Origin: Brienomyrus brachyistius
Taxonomy: Eukaryota; Chordata; Actinopteri; Osteoglossiformes; Mormyridae
Direction: 5' to 3'
Length of the DNA: 64,000 nt
Assembly: GCF_023856365.1 (NCBI RefSeq)
Contig: NW_026042402.1
Span: forward strand, 62,001 to 126,000
Every line of letters starts with the position of its first letter. Within the stretch, counting starts at the first letter, position 1. Below the pieces are notes generated by a model. That model was not told the origin of the DNA, searched no databases, and was given only the letters and a program-made list of their open reading frames with translations. Below, one piece after another: positions 9,027 to 19,089 of the stretch. Both the position numbers and the translations under genes were made by a program.

Positions 9027-9399
9027 CAGTGGCAGCGCCAGTGACTTAATGCTACAGGTGCTATAGGGGAGTGAGATTATTTAGACCGGGTGCTTTAGCT
9101 TTTCAGCTTATGTAGATGGTGTATAGAAGCACACAGCACGATAAGCTACAGCATGGATAAAATAGGATAAAATATGAAATTCTAACGTCTAGCTCACAGA
9201 GCCTCTATGTGTACTTTGAAGAAAAAATACACTACAAGTATGCTGTAAAAACCGCAAAAATGTCTTACACAATATACAGATTTTACAGATAGTTAAAGAA
9301 AAAATGAAACCAATATTTTGGGGGTGCTGTGGGGGTACTATGGTCATTGGAGGAGGAGCTAGAGCCCCCCCCCCAAGCTTTTCCTTGGTGCTGCCACTG
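9027..9399. mobile_element. Non-autonomous hAT-type MITE
   Basis: This 373-bp element has 10-bp terminal inverted repeats, cagtggcagc at the left and gctgccactg at the right. It is flanked by an 8-bp target duplication, ttattcag (9019-9026) and ttgttcag (9400-9407), with one mismatch. TIRs starting CAGTGG and 8-bp duplications are hallmarks of the hAT superfamily. There is no transposase. It contains a C run near 9366 whose length varies between copies. Confidence 0.75.
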
Positions 9400-9548
9400 T
9401 TGTTCAGATTAAAAGTAACATTGTCATTAATAAACAGTACTCTGATCAAATTTTTGCATGTACAAACACAATCAAAGTTTAACCACATGTTTAGACACAA
9501 TTCACACACCTGTTACATTTCCATAATGCTAAGACTCTCTACACTTAC

Positions 9549-11034
9549 TTCATCCACTTTCTTGTTTGGTACACAGTCATTTGATGGATGTGTAAGATCA
9601 TTACCAGACCGTCTGCTGCAAACTCTACAGTTAATGAATGGCTGCAAAAACACACAGACACACAAAAACAGTATTTAAAGAGTGGTGGGCAATAAATACA
9701 GTGAGAGAAGGTGTAGTAAAGATATATCTAATGATTTAAGGCAGAGCTGCTGGAGTGCAGGGTTTAATGACACAGAACAATTTTAGAGGAAAGAGCTTCC
9801 AAAGCAGGGTCACCATAAGGCTATATTATACAAAGCAAGTTCATCTAAAAGTATGAACAACAAATCCCGTTTAACTGAACACTGCTCTGTATTAAAATAC
9901 TGTCCTCCGATCAAGCTAAGTGGTCCTGTAGTTCACTATTTAAAGAGGTAAATTTAAAGGGTAATTCACACTGCACATCTACCCTGCTCTGACCAGGTTT
10001 AATTACTGGCTTTCTAATTAAAACAAGAGTTAAGTCCTGCCCTTTCACCACAAAACACCACACTGCCATTTAAGGCTGATTTCAACAATGAGTTTTAGTT
10101 AACCTGGCTCGATTGAGTTAACTCTGGGTATGTAAAACCCGCTTTGTAGTACAGCCCACAGGTCTTTAAATAAGGCCAGCTAGGGTTCATAGCTCGAAGC
10201 ATAATCTACAGGTCACCCCTCAGATGATTAGCATTTGCTTCTGCCTGGTAATCCAGCCTTTAAGCCTGTAAACCTACTAAAATTTGAGAATAAGGTGAAG
10301 GAACTGGCTCTTTGAGGCCACCTATGTATTTGTTACTTTATTGTTGGCTAACTTTCCCCCGCAGGGCATCAAAAAAGTTAACATGAACCTAAATTAATTT
10401 GCTAACTGATATGTCCAATGCTCACAGTCACAGTGACTCTTTACTTACCCTCTTGTCCATGAAAATACAGTCAGCCCGATGGTCTGTTGCAGTTGACTTT
10501 GGACATTTTGTTGCTCTCAAGAGAATCTCAATGTCAATGTATTCACTGCTGATCTAAATCACATAAACACGTTATATACAAAATTGCCTACAACTGTTTT
10601 AAAGGCAATATAACAAACAATAATCACCCAAAAAATGGCAAACTGTCACAGACTTGACTGCAGCAGATTCAGAGAGAAACTGTGAGAAGGTAAAATTGAC
10701 CAGGGCTGAGATATACAACCATCACTTTCATTGTGAAGAGACATTAAGCATCATATGCATTGAAATTAAAACATCAAAATCAATGTGATACTCATTAGTT
10801 CAGCTTGCAGATGATGAAAGTTTCACACTTTTGTAAACACTTTCTCAGCAGTTACCTTCGGACGGCCCTGGATGTTATAGAAATTCATGTGCTGACGGGT
10901 TCCTTGATGAGCATTTTCGACTGCGAGTTTAATGGCCGTCTTGTGAGTGCAGGGAGACTGTGGTAATCTTGCTGGGCCTCTGTGGAGATAAGCAGAGCTC
11001 CATAAGCCAAAACCAGAAGCAGCAGGCGGGTCAT
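9549..11034 (-). pseudogene. Chemerin (RARRES2)-like gene remnant, three exons recognised
   Basis: Three minus-strand exons share consistent phase-0 GT-AG junctions: 10856-11034, 10449-10553 (35 codons) and 9549-9641 (31 codons). Exon 1 starts with a hydrophobic signal peptide (MTRLLLLVLAYGALL) followed by QQDYHSLP. The rest, in another frame, reads AIKLAVENAHQGTRQHMNFY. Exon 2 has RATKCP and ADCIF; exon 3 begins PFINCRVC and has NDCVP. This order (signal peptide, cystatin-like helix, then C..C, C.VC, C) fits fish chemerin-like proteins, which are secreted cystatin-fold chemoattractant precursors. Exon 1 is 179 nt, so the signal peptide and the mature part are out of frame; the shift lies near 10935-10945 and is shared with copy 2. 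The downstream micro-exon is also out of phase. It is either a pseudogene or has an exon structure I have misjudged. Confidence 0.5.
9700..10440. other. Intronic DNA of the chemerin-like remnant
   Basis: It lies between exons 2 and 3. The stretch around 10090-10160 (gagttaactctgggtat, acccgctttgtagtacag) looks like an old fish MITE, but ends were not defined. No exon is visible. Confidence 0.35.
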
Positions 11035-11175
11035 CTTCCTCTCAGCTTTGAAGGGAGAAGCAGGACTGAGGACACTGATCTGTGGTCCCCTTATCCAGCA
11101 CGTCCAGGGGCGTGTCCTTCACTCGAAACAAACAGACCTTTGAACAACATTGGAAAACTCTTCAGGATGAATTGA

Positions 11176-11358
11176 GGCAGGTGGTCAAGTGGGTTTATTG
11201 TTATTTCAGCAATATACACAGTACACAGTGAAAGGAAACATTGTTCCTCCTGGACCACGGTGCAACACAAAGAAGAAAAACAGAAACAACACAAGATGAC
11301 ACAAGTGCGGGCAAGATAGAACTATACAGAGTGAAAGGAGCACAAACAGAGGGAGAAA
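11176..11358. mobile_element. Interspersed repeat fragment
   Basis: The stretch gggtttattgttatttcagc followed by cacagtacacagtgaaa resembles a widespread fish repeat usually found beside LINE or DNA-element fragments. It leads directly into the L2 ORF2 fragment. Confidence 0.35.
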
Positions 11359-11766
11359 GTGCAAGATAAACACAAGAGCAACAATACAATACTACAGGAC
11401 AAGACAGCGCAGTCAAGAACACAGAGTGCAGCCAGAGCTAACCTGAATAGGGGCATCAAGGTTGCCAGGCAGGCAGAGAAACAGAAAATAGAGGTCTACT
11501 TCACATACAACAACCCACAGTGGGTGTGGCAGGGAATACAACACATTACAAACTTCAAAGGCAACAACACCGTCACTGTTAACAGCAACGCCCTTTTAGC
11601 AAAGGAGCTAAACAGCTTCTTTGCTCGTCTGGAGGAACACAGAGCAGACATAGCCACACTGCCCCCTCCCCCAATCTCCAGCACTCACAGACTCCCTCTG
11701 CAGGAACACCACGCGAGAAGGCACATTGCATCTCTAGGTGTGTGGAGTTTAAGACAAGGCAAGTGA
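11359..11766 (+). pseudogene. L2-clade LINE ORF2 fragment, linker before the RT domain
   Basis: The frame contains SAARANLNRGIKVARQAEK, WVWQGIQHITNFKGNN and ALLAKELNSFFARLEEH. This order is typical of the ORF2 linker between endonuclease and reverse transcriptase in L2-clade LINEs of fish. Homology fades near 11735, where a CR1-type sequence takes over. The same L2 protein resumes at about 12303. Confidence 0.6.
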
Positions 11767-12302
11767 TGCTACGATAATATAATTCCTTGGTAAGACCCCA
11801 CCTAGAATATTGTGTGCGGGTTTGGTTACCATACCTTAAGAAGGACATTGCTGCCTTGGAAAAGGTGCAACGTAGGGCAACGAGAATGATTCCTGGTCTT
11901 AGAGGAATGTCTAATGAGGAGAGGTTAGCTGAGCTGAATCTGTTTAGCCTCGAGCAAAGGAGACTAAGGGGGGACATAATCCAGGTGTTTAAGATTCTAA
12001 CAGGTCTGGATGCTGTTCAGCCAAATGGCTATTTCAATGTTAGTTTAAATACCAGAACTCGTGGCCATAAGTGGAAATTAGCTGGAGAACATTTTAAAAC
12101 GAATTTGATGAAGCATTTCTGTACACAGCGTGTAGTTAGAGTATGGAATAGTCTTCCTGTTATTGTAACACAAGCTAAAACCCTGGGTTCTTTTAAATCA
12201 GAGCTAGATAAGATTTTTGAGCTATTAGCTAAGTTCTCCTCAAAGGAGCTTGATGGGCCGAATGGCCTCCTCTCATTTGTAAATCTCTTTGGTTCTTATG
12301 AG
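11767..12302 (+). pseudogene. CR1-type LINE ORF2 C-terminus and 3' end
   Basis: From VRPHLEYCVRVW (codons starting 11790) through LEKVQRRATRMIPGLRGMS, LFSLEQRRLRGDIIQVFKI and a final FVNLF, this is the C-terminal ORF2 region and 3' end of a CR1-like non-LTR retrotransposon. The DNA ends with gggccgaatggcctcctctc and gttcttatg, a well-known tail form. It is 5'-truncated, as LINE insertions usually are, and the open frame suggests it is fairly young. It lies inside an L2 fragment. Confidence 0.7.
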
Positions 12303-12440
12303 TCAGCTTACAGAGATGAGGTCCAGAAACTGATAGGTTGGAGTTCAGCAAACAATTTGGCACTAAACAGCACAAAGACAAAGGAATCACTGACTTCAGG
12401 AAGGATGGAGGCGACACTGGCCTGCCTAGATGGATGGATG
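12303..12440 (+). pseudogene. L2-clade LINE reverse-transcriptase fragment
   Basis: The frame continues as SAYRDEVQKLIGWSSANNLALNSTKTKE, the region just after the RT active-site loop in L2-type ORF2 (usually YR.EV..L..WCS.NNL.LN..KTKE). The expected RT core between this and the 11359-11766 fragment is missing and the CR1 3' end stands in its place. A gatggatgg tail follows at about 12430. Confidence 0.55.
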
Positions 12441-13500
12441 GATGTTTTTATTGACATTGTAAGTACAATGAGATTTAGTTTGGAACGCGCCAGCAGCTAC
12501 ACAGTATATTTACAATTATATAGATTGTGAGGCATAAAATAAGGTGTGAGTAATATAACATAACGACATAATATAAGTAATCATTAATTAATCATTACAG
12601 ATGGTATGAGGTGTGAACCGCTAGGCTGCTATGGCATGTTTGGTATCAAACCGATGGAAAATCACTCCAGTTTCCAAATCTGGTCAGTGGTTACCACGAA
12701 AGTGAATATATCAAAAGTTACACCAGCCTAACGAAAATCATCAATACAAGGGAAATCACTCTGGTCATAAATCTCAAAAGGACTGATACAGACCCCCTTC
12801 CGAAAGCCCGCCAAATGGATGGTCAGCCATTGGTCCAGGAGTCGAATTCCTGGTCACTCCTATTCACGAACTTTACACTATAAAACCTGGCACCTCAGAA
12901 CAAAGCCAGGAGAGGAGAAACAGAAGGGAGGAGAAAACAAAAGACCATCAGCACGAAGAGAGGCAGAGAACATCAGCCCAAGAGAAGAGAAGCCCACAAG
13001 AAGCCCTCCTGAAGCCTATCAGTGAAGACCCAGCTGGACAGAGAACTGCAACCAAGCCCAAGCTTCACCAGGAGAGGGAATCAGAGGGGCTCCACTCCAA
13101 CAACCGCTGCAAACACCGCGCCTCCCTGAGTGCCATCACCCATCAGCTCATCAGCCTCCGCAACCAACTGCCAAGACCCCCCCCCCCCCCCACTCTGCAA
13201 CCAAGTAAACAAACTTCCTTTCATTTATAACAACCTAAACTCCTATTCACCTGCTATATTACTTTAGGACAGTATTTCCACAAATTGCTTGCTTTGCAGA
13301 ACAGTATTTTCCCTTTTAAGGTTACTCATTTTAAATCTGGTCATTGCATTTTCATGATTACATTGTTTGTGTCCACTCCGTTATTTCGTGTTTATTGTTT
13401 GTTAGGTGTAATGTCTGTCTTATGTTAGTTATAGGAATAAATGCATGTCTTTTACACAACTTCAGCCTCCGTTCATTGAGTGCTCACAAGAATCCCTGCC
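12441..13500 (+). promoter_or_regulatory. LTR-like or Pol II transcription-unit-like block
   Basis: A TATA box (tataaaa, 12879-12885) and an AATAAA (13436-13441) are 550 bp apart, the order expected for an LTR or a short Pol II unit. No long protein frame lies between them; a purine-rich exon-like stretch at 12895-13080 and a run of 15 C at 13177-13191 do. No flanking duplicate or primer-binding site could be assigned, so the LTR reading is tentative. Confidence 0.25.
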
Positions 13501-14572
13501 TGTGCGATCTACGCTCTGAAACCTCAAATTCGCCTGAAATATCGCGAGACTCTCTCTCATTGGCCGTGAGGGGAGCTTCGCTACCGATCGTTTACATTAC
13601 CTGGTGACGCAGCTCGTTGGACAAGCCTTCTATTCTAACCCAGGTTATTACGTGATACTGGTTATTAATGAGTTCCATTTAAGTCACACATTAACAGACT
13701 CACGGTGTTTCGCAATTGAGTTTGAGCCGACCATTCAGCATAAAAATTGGTTAATAATCACAAGGCACAAGGTTTAAACTTATTCTGAGCACACAATTTA
13801 AACTTTTTATGACCGAACGTGCAGTGAAGAAGCGCTACTGTCAACTGGTTGCAAAAGTCGCACTCATGGCAATCTGAAGGCATTTAAGCGGGATCATATG
13901 GGCTTATTATAGTTATTTTTATTTCTATTATTAGTAGTTATATTATTTTGTTTTATTTTCGGTGATTTCATTGTAGTTCTTTCGTATTAAACTGCAGTAA
14001 ACTTTAACCCTATGTCTGACGAGATTCTCAGATGTAGCGCTTTGTTTCCAGGTTCAATTCGGACGAGTGTCTCCGTTTCTATATATCCTGGGAGAGATCT
14101 CTCTATTAGCGAACGGGAATACTTGTTATGAGGTTCTAACCTAAATTATGTTGCGCTTGGACATAAGACCGATAGCTTAGTTACCTATCAGGATCATACT
14201 CGTATGTGTGTGCCTGCTTTAGACAAAGCAAGTTTAACACAACTTTGCGCTGTGAGCCAAGTGTGTGTCATTTAGAAATTGGGAGTCTCCTGTGCTTGAG
14301 ACCCGCCGTGGTTAAGCACCATTTGCGACGAGATATAGTGCACTCACAATTTAAATCTGTCGCCGTAACGCGTGCGCCGTCTCGCTTCAGTAATTGTTTT
14401 AAGGGGTGATGACGAAGATGACGAATTTACTTTCCTGAAGAGGAGCAGGATGGGTCACGCGTTCTGTAAGATTTGTCTCCCACGGGGAAGGAACGATGTC
14501 AGTCGGCATGAAAAATCCAAGTCATTAGTGAATGACAGAGTGAACATGAAAAATTAATAGAAAATAAATGAC
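13501..14572. other. No gene recognised
   Basis: This is unique-looking DNA with only short frames. The last part (near 14510-14545, catgaaaaat then gtcattagtgaa) is related to sequence at 43600-43630, linking it to the ~1.06-kb repeat family that follows. Confidence 0.4.
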
Positions 14573-14676
14573 AAATGGTTATTTTATATTTTATATATTT
14601 TATATATTTATATTTATATTATATTTTATATAATTTATATTATTTTATATTTCCTGTCTTAAAATGTAAGGGATAC
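14573..14676. repeat. AT-rich end of a ~1.06-kb unit, interrupted by a LINE
   Basis: The ttatatttta-type tract followed by cctgtcttaaaatgtaaggg matches the tract at 17361-17457 that joins one 1.06-kb unit to the next. The following gatac (14672-14676) is the left target-site duplicate of the LINE. Confidence 0.8.
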
Positions 14677-16393
14677 ACATGGTCATTTCCGTTGTTTCCT
14701 GTTTCCTGCGAGAGTGATACTGACTGCTAGCGCGCGAACTTTGAAACCATAGATATCACCTAAATAATAATTCGAGTTAAGTCATTGGGAAAAAGCTTCG
14801 CAAGATTAATAATCCTCCAAAATAAATAAATAAAATTTCCCAGACCCCGACGGATTAATCACCTACGCAAGTACCGACCCACGATCTTCGTTCAATTAAG
14901 AAGGTGCTTCCAGCCTTACAGCCTCAGTTTACGTAAGTGCAACGCCATGTCTACTGTTCCGTGTTCTGAGTGTAATATGTTTAGCTATTCTTCTCCAGTC
15001 ATTAGCGGTATTTATACATGTGAGAAGTGTCAGTTAGTCGCTAGACTGACGGAGAAGATTGTAGTGTTAGAGGGACGTATCCGGACGTTACATAACATTC
15101 AGGAGAATGAGAGTTTTATTGACTCAGTATTAGCGGCTCCGGATATGTCCGCGATAGCCAGTAAGTCTCCCCCTGCTCCGGCAGCAGAGCCTTCGCAGCA
15201 AGGCGAGTGGGTGACGACCCGGCGGCATAGTCGCAAATCCAAACCAAACTTACACCGGCACCATTCGCCTATCCGCGTTTCCAACAGGTTCTCCCCACTC
15301 AGTGAAACTCCCACTGAGACGCCTGTTGAAAGTGCTCTAATAATTGGTGATTCTATTCTAAGAAACGTGAGAGTAGCGACTCCAGCGACCATTGTAAATT
15401 GTCTCCCGGGTGCCAGAGCGACCGACATCTCGGCAAATTTAAAAGTGCTGGCTAAAAGTAAACGTAAATACTCTCAGATAGTTATCCACGTCGGCACTAA
15501 TGATGTCCGATTGAGGCAATCGGAGATCACAAAGGCAAATTTTAAAGAGGTGTGCAACATTGCGAAGAAGATGTGTGTGTCAGTAACGTGCTCTGTCCAG
15601 ACTAAAAACTCAAGTCCAGACTAAAAACACACCTGTTTAGTTTAGCGTATAGGGACACTAGTTCTAGCCCTAGCTAACTCTTCACTCCCAGGCAGACCTG
15701 TAGTGTGAGGTGTAGAGCTGGGTGGGGATCGGTGCCATTGGCTTTGGATGAACTGGATTGTCAGTGCTGTCACTCTAGCTTTGCAATCTCTTGTGGAACT
15801 GGAGTGCTGACATTTCAGGGACTCCCCATGCCGGCATTCCCACTTGCCTCTCCCTCCTACTGATGCTGCCATAGCCATATCTGCCGGAGCTTGCAGATTG
15901 CACTTCATATTGTACTCACCTAGCTTTTAGCACTGCCAATAGCCTCCTCTACTATGCCTAATTGTACATTTTATTTCCCCTACTCCTCCTGGGGGTGATG
16001 CCTGGAGACCTCAATCTATCAAGATATCCAGCACACCCGACCACCACCAGTGACGTCCCTGCATCCAGCTCGCCGTTCTGATCTTCCATGTATGACCCGC
16101 TGCCTTACCTCTGGTTGCCTGGCAATTGGAAGAAGACTCGGCTTCGGCATTGGCTTATCTTCCTTGCTCTCCTCTCTCTATTTGACTATCCCTGCCGGCC
16201 CCTGGAGGATGGGCTTCCCCTTTGAGTCTGGTCCCTCTCAAGGTTTCTTCCTTCTAGGGAGTTTTTCCTTGCCACTGTCGCCTATGGCTTACTCACTGGG
16301 GGCTTTGGGTGAGGATACTGTAAAGCGCTTTGAGACAATGTAATGTTGTGATAATGCGCTATATAAAAATAAATTTGTTTGTTTGTTGTTGTT
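14677..16393 (+). mobile_element. L2-clade LINE deletion derivative with 5-bp TSD
   Basis: The element is bounded by gatac on both sides (14672-14676 and 16394-16398). It has a 5' leader, ORF1 (14947-15624), then a few codons of the ORF2 C-terminus ([17 protein letters not shown] type), a 3' UTR with the cttactcactgggggctttg block, and a (TGTTTG)/(GTTGTT) tail. The ORF1 to ORF2-end junction falls at a repeated gtccagactaaaaac (15597-15611 and 15615-15629), so most of ORF2 was lost at a microhomology. Inserting at GATAC|TGGAG split the first 1.06-kb unit. Confidence 0.8.
14947..15624 (+). CDS. L2-clade LINE ORF1 protein, C-terminally truncated (225 aa)
   Basis: In this LINE clade ORF1 encodes an RNA-binding, esterase-domain protein that helps form the retrotransposition particle. 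Visible parts: a CxxC...CxxC zinc-binding N-terminus (C6, C9, C25, C28), a short coiled-coil-like helix (29-50), a basic [10 protein letters not shown] segment at 88-97, and an SGNH/GDSL-type esterase with IIGDSIL (132-138) and HVGTNDV (181-187). The C-terminal block with the catalytic Asp/His is missing; from about residue 208 the frame runs into the fused ORF2-end sequence and stops. It is intact in copies 1 and 2. Confidence 0.75.
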   Translation: MSTVPCSECNMFSYSSPVISGIYTCEKCQLVARLTEKIVVLEGRIRTLHNIQENESFIDSVLAAPDMSAIASKSPPAPAAEPSQQGEWVTTRRHSRKSKPNLHRHHSPIRVSNRFSPLSETPTETPVESALIIGDSILRNVRVATPATIVNCLPGARATDISANLKVLAKSKRKYSQIVIHVGTNDVRLRQSEITKANFKEVCNIAKKMCVSVTCSVQTKNSSPD

Positions 16394-16862
16394 GATACTG
16401 GAGCCTGGTTGCGGTGGTGGGATGGCTCACGGCGGGTGCCGGAAAATTTCCTTTATTTTCAAATCCAAACCTTGACAGGTATGCTGCTGTTCCAAATCAT
16501 GGGTGCATGTTACAAGTGCGGAACATATTTTAACTTAGTACTAACTTAGCATCATATTTGATCTGATTCGACTGAATATCCCAGGTTTCCATCTCTCATG
16601 CATCTGGTGTGACGTGTTTTCAGACTCTCAGGCTGGCGCAAAGAAATCTTACGGGAATTGAACGTCTCACTCCGGCCAGCTGACCAAAGTTGGTAACCTT
16701 GGTATTGTGTGTAGGAGATTCGGTATAACTATAATTTCGTTCTCCATTTACATGCCCGTAGTGTCTTTAAGTGTTATGTAGTTTTGCCTGAAACGCAAAA
16801 ATAAAACAAAGCAATTAAAGCCGTAAGTGGCTCAAATTGTGCTGTAGCGATTGAAGAACTTT

Positions 16863-16954
16863 TGTCGGAAGTTGGATTCGAACCCACGCCTTACTTGGGA
16901 GAACAGAATACCAGAATAGAGTAGGTTAAGTCCAGCCTTGGCTTCCAAGCTGAC
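16863..16954 (-). tRNA. tRNA-Leu-like pseudogene
   Basis: The minus strand reads gtcagcttgg at the 5' end, then an intron-like or degenerate middle, followed by gtaaggcgtgggttcgaatcc and a ccgaca end. The 3' half closely matches vertebrate tRNA-Leu (long variable arm then ggcgtgggttcgaatcc). The D arm is not foldable and the acceptor stem has only about 4 of 7 pairs, so I take it as a pseudogene or SINE-like relic. Confidence 0.4.
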
Positions 16955-17289
16955 GTTTTTCTACATATGTGCTTGTGTATCATGGACAGTAAGAGGGGGC
17001 AGGCAAGGAGAGAATTTCTCTCTTTGGGGATCAATAGAGTGTTGTTATTATAACGTCTAAAAAGTATGATGGTCTGTCGATAAATCAATAAGAAAATAAA
17101 TGAAGTCGTTTTCGCGAACACGCTGGAAAAGCCAGGGGCCGGACTGACTGTAGGGGGCGTGGCCAGAGACAGCCATCTCAGGCTGTCAAGTCTCCCGTTT
17201 TGGCCGGGAAACTACCGTATTTTACTTCTCTTTCCCGCCGTCCTCCCGTATTAGTATTTTCCCGTAAATCTCCCTTATATTATATAGTT

Positions 17290-17360
17290 GCTGGATAGTG
17301 TAGTGGTAAGATCGCCGCCTTTCACACGGGAGACCGGGGTTCAAATCCCGGTTGTGGCCA
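17290..17360 (+). tRNA. tRNA-like sequence (Glu/Asp-like), mutated B box
   Basis: It has an A-box-like tagtgtagtggta and a B-box-like ggggttcaaatccc; the anticodon-loop position reads ctttcac (TTC, Glu). The acceptor stem does not pair well. In this copy the B box carries ttcaaat where copy 2 has ttcgaat. Best taken as a tRNA-derived relic carried in the 1.06-kb unit. Confidence 0.4.
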
Positions 17361-17457
17361 AAAATATATTTTATATATTTTATATATTTATATTATATTT
17401 ATATTATATTTTATATAATTTATATTATTTTATATTTCCTGTCTTAAAATGTAAGGG

Positions 17458-18238
17458 ATACTGGAGCCTGGTTGCGGTGGTGGGATGGCTCACGGCGGGT
17501 GCCGGAAAATTTCCTTTATTTTCAAATCCAAACCTTGACAGGTATGCTGCTGTTCCAAATCATGGGTGCATGTTACAAGTGCGGAACATATTTTAACTTA
17601 GTACTAACTTAGCATCATATTTGATCTGATTCGACTGAATATCCCAGGTTTCCATCTCTCATGCATCTGGTGTGACGTGTTTTCAGACTCTCAGGCTGGC
17701 GCCTGAGAAACGTCTCACTCCGGCCAGCTGACCAAAGTTGGTAACCTTGGTATTGTGTGTAGGAGATTCGGTATAACTATAATTTCGTTCTCCATTTGCA
17801 TGCCCGAAGTGTCTTTAAGTGTTATGTAGTTTTGCCTGAAACGCAAAAATAAAACAAAGCAATTAAAGCCGATCAGTGGCTCAAATTGTGCTGTAGCGAT
17901 TGAAGAACTTTTGTCGGAAGTTGGATTCGAACTTGGGATGCCTTACTTGGGAGAACAGAATACCAGAATAGAGTAGGTTAAGTCCAGCCTTGGCTTCCAA
18001 GCTGACGTTTTTCTACATATGTGCTTGTGTATCATGGACAGTAAGAGGGGGCAGGCAAGGAGAGAATTTCTCTCTTTGGGGATCAATAGAGTGTTGTTAT
18101 TATAACGTCTAAAAAGTATGATGGTCTGTCGATAAATCAATAACAATATCAATGAAGTCAATGTTTATCTAAAGGAATCAGAATTCAGGAAAAGCCAGGG
18201 GCCGGACCGAGTGTAGGGGGCGTGGCCAGAGACAGCCT
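17458..18238. repeat. ~1,063-bp tandem unit, second copy (3' truncated)
   Basis: It matches the first unit up to the gggggcgtggccagagacagcc segment, with a small replacement near 17700 and a degenerate tRNA-Leu-like part (aacttgggatgcc in place of aacccacgcc). It then jumps into a third partial unit. Confidence 0.85.
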
Positions 18239-18525
18239 GCTGACTGTTCCAAATCATGGGTGCATGTTACAAGTCCGGAACATATTTTAACTTAGTACTA
18301 ACTTAGCATCATATTTGATCTGATTCGACTGAATATCCCAGGTTTCCATCTCTCATGCATCTGGTGTGACGTGTTTTCAGACTCTCAGGCTGGCGCAAAG
18401 AAATCTTATGGGAATTGAACGTCTCACTCCGGTCAGCTGACCAAAGTTGGTAACCTTGGTATTGTGTGTAGGAGATTCGGTATAACTATAATTTCGTTCT
18501 CCATTTACATGCCCGTAGTGTCTTT
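18239..18525. repeat. ~1,063-bp tandem unit, third copy (partial)
   Basis: It resumes at ctgttccaaatcatgggtgc, an internal point of the unit, and ends at gtagtgtctttaa, beyond which unrelated sequence follows. Confidence 0.8.
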
Positions 18526-19089
18526 AACCGGCTGCACAAACTGGATCCGCCTCCATTACGACACAACTTTGCCCTTATTGGCTTAAGAATTTAGTCACAT
18601 ACATGACGTATATCTGCTATTTCTCCCGAGAAGCAGGTAAAGCAGTGGTAACTGCTTTGTAGTTAATTTACCTGGTAAAATTAAGTTTAAATAAATGATA
18701 TAAATACTGTAATAGTACTCGTGAGCTTTGTTTATTTGTTATTAGTTATTGTAATGTTGCGCTGCTTTATTTGTTTAATCGTCTAGTCTGTGGAGACATT
18801 CAAGTTAATCAAATAAGAATTGCACTGTACACTGTACATGACCATAAAAACTTTGTATCCTTGAAATAAATGTTTTTGATCTTTTCCTTGGCAGTTATCT
18901 TTTTACACAGGGCCTCTATGTACACGATAGTTTTTTTTTTCACGACTAACAGTATGGATCAGGAGTTGGTTATTGTAAAAGAAGTAATGTGCATGCAGGT
19001 GATATTTGTATAGATTTATCCACACCCTTGTAGCAGTGCTGCCATTGCAGTCAGATCTCGCAAACTAGGAGTATTAGTTGTCTTTATTT
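18526..19089. other. No gene recognised
   Basis: Ordinary AT-rich DNA with an aataaatg near 18867. No coding frame, RNA gene or clear repeat was identified. Confidence 0.4.

Larger units (their letters stand above)
16394..17457. repeat. ~1,063-bp tandem unit, first copy
   Basis: It begins atactggagcctggttgcgg, which recurs at 17458. The unit contains a minus-strand tRNA-Leu-like sequence, a gcgtggcc-rich segment, a plus-strand tRNA-like sequence and an AT-rich tail. Short open frames across it are not conserved in a coding manner. Confidence 0.9.

Noticed and set aside
11091..11977. Minus-strand frames over the LINE fragments
   Set aside because: They are shadows of the plus-strand L2 and CR1 reading frames.
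17290..17360. Functional tRNA gene
   Set aside because: The acceptor arms do not pair and the B box is mutated in copy 1; kept as tRNA-like only.
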